From assembly GCF_900141915.1 (NCBI RefSeq), contig NZ_FQZG01000034.1, positions 1 through 40,806 of the forward strand: DNA of 40,806 bases, read 5' to 3'. The position numbers and the translations under genes are program-made. The notes beneath the pieces were generated by a model, which did no database searches, was not told the origin of the DNA, and saw only the letters and a program-made list of their open reading frames with translations. This DNA is from Tessaracoccus bendigoensis DSM 12906. Its GTDB lineage: Bacteria > Actinomycetota > Actinomycetes > Propionibacteriales > Propionibacteriaceae. Below, one piece after another: positions 1 through 5,705 of this stretch. Numbering within the stretch: the stretch's first letter is position 1; the number at the start of each line of letters is the position of its first letter.

Positions 1-95
1 AGTGTTTGGGCTTGTCGGGTGGCATCCAGGATGCGGGTCTGGTCGTAGCCGGCAGTGATGACCTGCCGCCCAGCTTCCCGCATCGTTTGGTTCAT
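1..95 (-). CDS. Possible 5' end of an unknown minus-strand gene (partial)
   Basis: On the minus strand an ATG at 95-93 opens a frame that stays open for 31 codons to the window edge, reading MNQTMREAGRQVITAG and onward. No family is recognisable from so short a piece. No good Shine-Dalgarno sequence precedes the ATG; the upstream bases read GAACAATAGAACAC. An open frame of this length can occur by chance in GC-rich DNA, so this is only a candidate. It would be divergent from the Nudix gene. Confidence 0.25.
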   Translation of the reverse strand, partial: MNQTMREAGRQVITAGYDQTRILDATRQAQT

Positions 96-402
96 GTGTT
101 CTATTGTTCCGGGCGGGTCCGACAGAAACCCCCGCCCCGGACGCTGTGGAAGATAACGAAACGGTAACGATTCCCGTCGACTTTCGGTCCCCGGTCGGGG
201 TCGGGTTCCTGCACAAAGTCTCGGTGTCTCAATCTCAAGAATCTGTGGCCAGGATTCTGCACCGTATGCCAGGTGGTAACGCCCACGCCTTGCTCGTCCC
301 TCGCAAGGCGGCTCAACCGGCGGCTCAACCGGCGGCTCGACCGCCGGCTGGTTGAGCCGACCCGAAGGAGTGCTGGATGCCCTGCGGGTAGCCTCTGCTC
401 AC
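96..402. other. Intergenic region upstream of the Nudix gene
   Basis: About 300 nt without a convincing gene. It is moderately structured. GC-rich complementary stretches flank 110-140 (GGGCGGG against CCCCGCCCC). The right part holds the repeat and palindrome described at 309-359, then a strong Shine-Dalgarno-like AAGGAG at 365-370 that serves a tiny frame rather than the Nudix ATG. No clear promoter was found. Confidence 0.4.
309..359. repeat. Short direct repeats running into a long palindrome
   Basis: The unit CGGCTCAAC occurs in tandem, with a third copy as CGGCTCGAC, at 309-341. The last units form a hairpin: left arm CGGCTCAACCGGCGG (321-335), loop CTCGA, right arm CCGCCGG (341-347) plus GGTTGAGCCG (350-359) with a 2-nt bulge. 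There is no T-run after it, so it looks more like a REP-type intergenic palindrome than an intrinsic terminator. It lies just upstream of the Nudix gene. Confidence 0.6.
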
Positions 403-954
403 ATGAGTCAACCCCAAGATCCGCTTCCGGGCGAGGGCTGGGCCATCGGCCCCGACGGCATGGCGCGTCGGTCCGCCGCGCGGGTCCTCCTGTTCGACGG
501 GCTGGGGCGCCTGCTGCTGGTCAACGCCCACGACGCGCAGAACCCGGCCCGCCACTGGTGGTTCACCGTCGGGGGCGGGATCGATGAGGGGGAGAGCGCC
601 CGGGATGCGGCCGTCCGGGAGGTCCGTGAGGAGACGGGTCTTGAGGTCGACCCTGCCTCGCTGATCGGGCCGGTCGCCGTGCGCAGTTCGGTCTTCGATT
701 TCTTTGCCAGGCATGTGCGTCAGGACGAGGAGTACTTCGTGGCGCGGCTTGGCGGCATGGCGGAGCACCTGGTCACGACCGGCTGGACGGCGGTGGAACG
801 CTCCTTCATGGATGGCCTGCGGTGGTTCACCCGCCAGGAGATCGAGGCCCTCGAGGTCGAGGTCTTCCCGGTGGAACTCGTACAACTTCTCGACAATCTG
901 GTGGGAGGTTGGGACGGCACCCTGCGTCGCCTGGGCGACCTGAGTGGAAGTTGA
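403..954 (+). CDS. Nudix (MutT-family) hydrolase
   Basis: A 183-residue protein with a complete Nudix box: GGxxxxxE followed seven residues later by REVREETGL, matching GX5EX7REUXEEXGU, the Mg2+-binding catalytic helix of nucleoside-diphosphate-X hydrolases. The segment before it (RRSAARVLLFDGLGRLLLVNAHD) is the usual first strands of the Nudix fold. Substrate cannot be told from the sequence; the size fits NTP or ADP-ribose-type housecleaning enzymes. I chose ATG 403. A GTG at 370 is also in frame and would add 11 residues. The best Shine-Dalgarno (AAGGAG, 365-370) is placed for a separate 4-codon frame at 377, so ATG 403 may be translated by reinitiation. The gene stands alone ahead of the MFS gene. 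Confidence 0.88.
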   Translation: MSQPQDPLPGEGWAIGPDGMARRSAARVLLFDGLGRLLLVNAHDAQNPARHWWFTVGGGIDEGESARDAAVREVREETGLEVDPASLIGPVAVRSSVFDFFARHVRQDEEYFVARLGGMAEHLVTTGWTAVERSFMDGLRWFTRQEIEALEVEVFPVELVQLLDNLVGGWDGTLRRLGDLSGS

Positions 955-1011
955 ACCTGGACTTTTGCGATCCATGCCCCGGTGATGCAGGCGGCGATTC
1001 ACTGTGACCCA

Positions 1012-2418
1012 ATGAGTCAGCAGAAGATGGCCGGGGAGACGCCAAGGTCTCTCAGATTTCAGCGCAAGATTGCGCTGCTCGCGGGCGCAGGGATGTTCAT
1101 CGACGGTTTCGACGTCGCCGTGATCGCAGTCGCTCTACCCGGCCTCCGGCAGGAGTGGAACATCACCAGCGGGCTCGTCTCCGGTGTGGTGGCCTCCGCC
1201 GTCGTGCTGGGCATGTTCTTCGGAATGATGTTCGGTGGCCGCCTGGTGGACAAGTTCGGGCGACGGAAGATGTACCTCTTCGACCTCCTGGGGTTCGTCG
1301 TGTTCGCGTTGGCCGCGGCCCTCACGCAGAATGTCTGGCAACTGATCGCAGCCCGGTTCATGCTCGGCCTCTTCATCGGCGCCGACTATCCCATCAGTTC
1401 ATCGGTGACCGCGGAGTTCACCTCCCCCAAGCGGCGCGGCGGCTACATCATCTTCATGTCGCTGCTTTGGCAGTTGGGTGCCTTCACCGCCTATGTCACG
1501 GGCATCGTCCTGATGCAGGTCGGTGACAGCGCATGGCGCTGGATGTTGGCCGTCGGGGCGCTGCTGGCCGTGATCGTGATCATCATGCGGCACAGCATGC
1601 CCGAATCGCCGCGATGGCTGCGGGCGCAGGGCAGAGACGCGGAGGCCGACGCGATCGAACGCCAGGTGTTCGAGGAGCACGACCTGGTGATCAACTCCGG
1701 GTCTGGCGTGAAACCCGCCTCTGCAAGCAAGGGGCAGTGGAGGGAACTCTTCTCCCCGCTGATGATCAGGGCAACCGTGTTCTGCTCGGTGTTCTGGTTC
1801 GCGTTCGCCGTCTCGTTCTACGGGATCCAGATGTACACCCCGACGATTCTCGGGCCATTCACTGAGGGACGACCCGAGCTGGCCTTCCTCGGTGCCGCCC
1901 TGATCGCTGCCTTGGGTGTCGTGGGTGCCGGGATCGGCATGTTCACCGTCGAACGCTGGGGGCGCCGTCGCCAGATGATCTGGTGCTTCGTCGGTATGGT
2001 CATCGCCCTGGTCGTCCTGGCCCTGTGGCAGGACCCGACGCTGACCTTCCTCATCGTGTTCCTGTCGATCACGATCCTGCTGGCCAACCTCGGGCCCGGG
2101 GTGCTCAACATGGTCTATCCGAATGAGATGTTCCCGACCCGACTGCGAGGCACCGGGGTGGGATTCGCCGGCTCGGTGAGCCGCATCGGGTCGATCCTGG
2201 GCGTGCTCGTCTTCCCGGTGCTGGTCGATTCGTGGGGAATGGCCAACGCCACCTGGCTCTTCGCAGGGGTTGCGATCATCGGGCTGGCGACCGCCGTGGC
2301 GCTGGCGCCCGAGACCAAGGGGCGGAGCATGGAGGAGTTGGAGGAACTTGCCAACAACGGCTGGCGTGACGAATCCGGTGAGCGGGTCGTGTATGGGAAC
2401 TTCCGGAAGGGAGCTTGA
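1012..2418 (+). CDS. MFS transporter, sugar/phosphate-porter-like
   Basis: A 468-residue major facilitator superfamily permease with about 12 hydrophobic segments. Motifs visible are FIDGFD in TM1, GGRLVDKFGRRK in the TM2-TM3 loop (motif A), a GADYPISSSVTAEF segment followed by KRRG as in PHO84/YaaU-type proton symporters, PESPRWL before the central loop, ERWGRRR at the start of the second half, and C-terminal PETKGRSMEELEE, the sugar-porter signature. It should be an inner-membrane proton-coupled symporter; the substrate (organic acid, sugar or phosphate) is not determinable. In-frame GTG 982 and ATG 985 exist but lack ribosome sites; ATG 1012 leaves a normal short N-terminus. The next gene begins 2 nt after its stop, so the two are probably co-transcribed. 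Confidence 0.9.
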   Translation: MSQQKMAGETPRSLRFQRKIALLAGAGMFIDGFDVAVIAVALPGLRQEWNITSGLVSGVVASAVVLGMFFGMMFGGRLVDKFGRRKMYLFDLLGFVVFALAAALTQNVWQLIAARFMLGLFIGADYPISSSVTAEFTSPKRRGGYIIFMSLLWQLGAFTAYVTGIVLMQVGDSAWRWMLAVGALLAVIVIIMRHSMPESPRWLRAQGRDAEADAIERQVFEEHDLVINSGSGVKPASASKGQWRELFSPLMIRATVFCSVFWFAFAVSFYGIQMYTPTILGPFTEGRPELAFLGAALIAALGVVGAGIGMFTVERWGRRRQMIWCFVGMVIALVVLALWQDPTLTFLIVFLSITILLANLGPGVLNMVYPNEMFPTRLRGTGVGFAGSVSRIGSILGVLVFPVLVDSWGMANATWLFAGVAIIGLATAVALAPETKGRSMEELEELANNGWRDESGERVVYGNFRKGA

Positions 2419-2420
2419 GC

Positions 2421-3038
2421 GTGGTCAGCAACTTCTTCGCGGGCACCGTCGACGACTGGGACGACCCTGCCGGCATGTTGCACGCCTACCTGGTGCCTGA
2501 CGGCTCGGTCCTCGACCGCCTGGTCGCTCCGACGCTGGCGCTCGATGCCCTGCCGTTCCTGGCCGTCCAGCCCCGGGAGGCGCTCCACGTCACGGTGCTG
2601 CGGTTCCCGTTCCTGATCCGTTCCCTGTCGGAGAGTCAGGTCGCCGAATTGGCCGCCGCCGCGGGCCGGAGTTCCGCCGGCACGGGCCCGCTTCTGCTGG
2701 ACTTCGACGAGCCGCATGCCACCGCGGATTCCGTGTTGCTGCGGGCCGATCCGGTCGACGGCTGGCACCGCCTCGTGGCTGCGGCCCGCGCGGCAGCAGC
2801 CGAGGCACTCGGGGAGGGGGCCGGGCGGTATGCGCCACCGCCGGCGCCCCACCTCACGCTCGCCTACGCGACCGCGGGAGGAGACGACGGCGAGATCGAG
2901 GCCGCCCTTTGGCGCGGGGCGGAACCACACCGGTTCGGCCAGGTGGTCTTTGACAGGATCGCCTGGTGTGCAGTGCACCAGAACCGCGATGCGGGCACCT
3001 ACACGTTCGAGACCATCAACGAGACGCCGCTTGGCTGA
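2421..3038 (+). CDS. 2H phosphoesterase / 2'-5' RNA ligase-like protein
   Basis: A 205-residue protein with the two H-x-T/S-x motifs of the 2H phosphoesterase superfamily: HVTVL in the first half and HLTLAY in the second, in the expected spacing. Known members act on cyclic 2',3'-phosphates or 2'-5' linkages in RNA and nucleotides; the substrate here is unknown. GTG 2421 is chosen because GGAAGGGAG (2405-2413) lies 7 nt upstream. A TTG at 2415 is in frame but too close to the site. The gene follows the MFS gene directly, and its TGA stop abuts the opposing stop of the exonuclease gene, leaving no intergenic base. Confidence 0.8.
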   Translation: MVSNFFAGTVDDWDDPAGMLHAYLVPDGSVLDRLVAPTLALDALPFLAVQPREALHVTVLRFPFLIRSLSESQVAELAAAAGRSSAGTGPLLLDFDEPHATADSVLLRADPVDGWHRLVAAARAAAAEALGEGAGRYAPPPAPHLTLAYATAGGDDGEIEAALWRGAEPHRFGQVVFDRIAWCAVHQNRDAGTYTFETINETPLG

Positions 3039-3710
3039 TCAGGACCAGCGCAGGGCCTGACGGAGGGTGCCGATCCTCAGTTCCTGGGCCAGCGCGAGCC
3101 AGAGTTCTGCGCAGGCAAGCGCGTCGACGACGGCGTCGTGGCCCCGGTAGGTCGGCAACGAACTGCGCCGACGCAGGCGCCAGAGCCGAAGCGCATCCGG
3201 CGGATGGTCCTCGTCCATCCCTAGTGCCCGGTGACCCAGCGTCAGGGTGTCGATGGCCGGGAGGTCGATCTGGATGCCGTGCAGGCGGCGCACGGCCACG
3301 GTCAGGAAACCGACCTCGACCGCGCAGTGATGGGCGAGCAGTACCCTTCCGGCGAGCCGGTCGAAGACGAGGTCGAGGGCCTCTGCCAGGGGGACGCCGT
3401 CGGCGAGGAGTTCGTCGTCGGTCAGTTGGTGGATGACGGCGGACTGGCCCACGTCATGGCCCGGATTGACCAGGATGTTCGCGGCGCTGCCCAACGGGAT
3501 GGTGAGGCCCTCCACATCGAGCATTCCTGCCGAGACGATGTGGTCCCGGTCTGCGTCCAAACCGGTGGTCTCGAAGTCGATGGCCAGGAGCGGCAGGTCT
3601 TCGATCGGGCAGGTGCGCGGCGGTGGGGGTGTTGCCAGGTAGTGACGCAGGCCGCCGTCGGGGACCTCGGCTGCCAGCGCCGCGTTGGACTTCCTGAATG
3701 GCCACCTCAT
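3039..3710 (-). CDS. DnaQ-like 3'-5' exonuclease (DEDDh) linked to the DUF294 protein
   Basis: A 223-residue protein with an exonuclease fold. Exo I is LLAIDFETTGLD (metal-binding D and E). Exo III is HDAVVD, the H-x4-D of DEDDh enzymes. Exo II reads HHCAVEVGFL, where the usual HNAxFDxxFL aspartate aligns with a glutamate; this conservative change may be normal for the subgroup. The predicted role is 3'-5' exonuclease on DNA or RNA, but not as the replicative proofreading subunit. Its ATG follows the TAG of the upstream CBS/DUF294 gene directly (TAG then ATG), so translation is almost certainly coupled. This pairing with DUF294-type nucleotidyltransferase-like regulators is, to my knowledge, recurrent in bacteria. 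Confidence 0.82.
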   Translation of the reverse strand: MRWPFRKSNAALAAEVPDGGLRHYLATPPPPRTCPIEDLPLLAIDFETTGLDADRDHIVSAGMLDVEGLTIPLGSAANILVNPGHDVGQSAVIHQLTDDELLADGVPLAEALDLVFDRLAGRVLLAHHCAVEVGFLTVAVRRLHGIQIDLPAIDTLTLGHRALGMDEDHPPDALRLWRLRRRSSLPTYRGHDAVVDALACAELWLALAQELRIGTLRQALRWS

Positions 3711-5531
3711 CTACATGAACTGGGTCTGGAAGCTGACGGTGAGTGCCCGCTGCGACCTGCCGACGAAGGTGAACGCGTCGCGCAGGGTTCGCCGCTCGAA
3801 CTCAGAAAGCTCGCCTGGGGCGATGAAGTTGTCCGGGTCTTCGCCCGCGGCGATCTGCATGCCCTGGTGCCGCAGCCTGGTGTAGCCGAGGAACTCGTGG
3901 GCATTGAGGAGGTTTTCGACCTCGGCGCCGTGTTCGGCTGCAGCCGCTAGCCGGGCGCGGGTGCCGACCTGGGGGAGGCCCCATTTGAGGGCGTAGAGCC
4001 GAGCCACGTCGACTATCGGGTTGATGCCGCCCTTCTTCACGTCGAGCCGGTCGCGCTGGGTGCCGTGCTTCTCCAGTACGAAGCCGCGCCAAAATCCGAT
4101 GGGGACCGCGATGTCGTTGGCGTGTTTGGCGAGGTGTCCCAGGAAGCGCGTCGACTGGGGGGCGACCGCCAGCACCCGACGTTGCAGTTCCGCCGCCAGC
4201 GTGTGCTCGCCGTGGATGGGGCGCAGGTCGAAGAAGATCGACGAGTGCAGCACCGCTTCCGGGGTCGGGGTAGAAAGCCAGTCCGTGAAGATCCGGCGCC
4301 ACTGGCCGAGCGGTTGACGCCAGCGGGGATTGGTTGCCATCACGTCACCGTCGCATCGGCTGAATCCGCACTGCACCAGTGCAGACGTCAGGTATTCGGC
4401 GAGCTCCGCGAAGTACGCGTCGTGCTCCGGGGCAGCGCGGTCGTCGAGGATGAACGCGTGGTCCTGATCCGAGCCCAGCGCCTGCTCCTGCCTCGCCAGG
4501 GACCCGAGCGCGACCCAGCAGTACGGGACCGGAGGGGAGCCGAGAGCTTGCTCACCGAGTTCGGCGAGGCGTTGCCACAGCGCATCGGTGGTGCGGCTGA
4601 TGATGCGGGAGATGTCCTCAGCGGTCGCATCCTGCCGCAGCAGTCGGGAGACAAGGCGGGGAAGTCTGCCCATCACCGAGGCCAGACCCGCGACGTCGTG
4701 TTGGCGTGCCAGGTCGCCGACGAGGTAGAGCGGGCTCGACCGCTCCAGACGCATCAGGTCTCCCGAGGTCACCATGCCGATCACGCGATCGCCGTCCATG
4801 ACGGGAAGATGGTGGATCCGGTGCTCAACCAGGCCGAGGAGCACATCGAGGGCCAGCGCGTCCTTGCCGACGGTGTACGGTCCGGAGGTCATCGTCTCGG
4901 CCAGGGGCGTCGTGCCGGACTGGGCCATCGCAACGACCCGCCTAAGGTCCCGGTCCGTGAGGATGCCGACGAGTTTCTCCCCGCGGGTCACCAACACCGC
5001 GGAGATCCGTTGATTGTGCATGACGACGGCCGCGTCGCCGACCGTGCAGTCGACGTCGATCGTGACCGGGGGACGCGTGATCATGTCTGAGACGGCGACC
5101 TGCAGCACCGGCCCGTCTTCGGAGGCCTGGCGGGTGGTGTCGCCCAACCGCGATTCGGTGAAGAACCTGAGCACCCCTGGGTCTCGGACCAGTTCGCGCA
5201 CCACATCCGCGTCGAATGACCAGAGCAGGGTGTCCTCGGTTGCGGTGAAGGAGAAGCGGGACGGGCGGTCCTCCAGGATGGACGACTGCCCGAAGCACTG
5301 CCCCTCCTCGTCGTGATCGACCAGCGCGCCGTCGGCGTCTCTGATTTCCACCGCACCGGAGCGGATGACGTGCATGAGAGAGTTTGGCGACCCGGCGGCC
5401 AGGATCACGGTGCCCCGCCGTACGTAGGTGGCGACGGCGCGTCTGGCGAGCGCTGCGACCTCGGTTGGTGTGAGCCTGGACCAGGGTTCGCGGGCGGCGA
5501 GAAACTGCGTTGTCTCTGCAAGCTCCGACAT
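3711..5531 (-). CDS. cNMP-binding / CBS-pair / DUF294 nucleotidyltransferase-like regulator
   Basis: A 606-residue cytoplasmic multidomain protein. Residues about 20-130 are a cyclic-nucleotide-binding domain (GTVILAAGSPNSLMHVIRSG, GQSSILEDRPS). Residues about 145-265 are a CBS pair (PVTIDVDCTVGDAAVVMHNQ, LVGILTDRDLRRVV, HHLPVMDGDRVIGMVT). Residues about 300-440 are a DUF294 nucleotidyltransferase-like domain with GSLARQEQ and SDQDHAF, resembling GlnD-type enzymes. The rest is the DUF294 C-terminal domain. It presumably senses cAMP or an adenine nucleotide and modifies or controls a partner, possibly the exonuclease whose start codon abuts its stop. ATG 5531 has only a weak ribosome site. A short palindrome (5536-5551) lies just upstream, in the region shared with the divergent beta-galactosidase gene. 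Confidence 0.85.
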   Translation of the reverse strand: MSELAETTQFLAAREPWSRLTPTEVAALARRAVATYVRRGTVILAAGSPNSLMHVIRSGAVEIRDADGALVDHDEEGQCFGQSSILEDRPSRFSFTATEDTLLWSFDADVVRELVRDPGVLRFFTESRLGDTTRQASEDGPVLQVAVSDMITRPPVTIDVDCTVGDAAVVMHNQRISAVLVTRGEKLVGILTDRDLRRVVAMAQSGTTPLAETMTSGPYTVGKDALALDVLLGLVEHRIHHLPVMDGDRVIGMVTSGDLMRLERSSPLYLVGDLARQHDVAGLASVMGRLPRLVSRLLRQDATAEDISRIISRTTDALWQRLAELGEQALGSPPVPYCWVALGSLARQEQALGSDQDHAFILDDRAAPEHDAYFAELAEYLTSALVQCGFSRCDGDVMATNPRWRQPLGQWRRIFTDWLSTPTPEAVLHSSIFFDLRPIHGEHTLAAELQRRVLAVAPQSTRFLGHLAKHANDIAVPIGFWRGFVLEKHGTQRDRLDVKKGGINPIVDVARLYALKWGLPQVGTRARLAAAAEHGAEVENLLNAHEFLGYTRLRHQGMQIAAGEDPDNFIAPGELSEFERRTLRDAFTFVGRSQRALTVSFQTQFM

Positions 5532-5535
5532 GTTC

Positions 5536-5551
5536 GAAACAGTAGTGTTTC
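5536..5551. promoter_or_regulatory. Candidate operator palindrome between divergent genes
   Basis: GAAACA, 4 nt, TGTTTC forms a perfect 6-bp inverted repeat, 5 nt upstream of the DUF294-protein start codon and in the 174-nt region shared with the divergent beta-galactosidase gene. A TAGGAT at 5666-5671 could be a -10 box for the latter, but no good -35 is visible. Its function as a regulator site is inference. Confidence 0.3.
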
Positions 5552-5705
5552 CGCGGCTGCGCGTGGGGTGATTCGGGGGAGTGAGGTCCCCGTTTCCTCA
5601 GCCCGACCACCAGATAGACCCCACCCACATGCGAATGTGTCCCCGCAGTCGACGACGACCACCGGTAGGATCGACGGGTCCGCCCTCGTCTCCGTGGAGG
5701 AAGCC

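Noticed and set aside
2115-2978. 287-codon minus-strand open frame opposite the MFS and 2H phosphoesterase genes
   Set aside because: Both plus-strand genes have clear motifs; this frame has none.
4065-5090. 341-codon plus-strand open frame opposite the cNMP/CBS/DUF294 gene
   Set aside because: Antisense shadow; the minus strand encodes a clear multidomain protein over the same region.
5313-5705. N-terminal extension of beta-galactosidase
   Set aside because: The frame is open, but it overlaps the divergent regulator gene, has no LacZ similarity, and a good ribosome site sits before TTG 5706.
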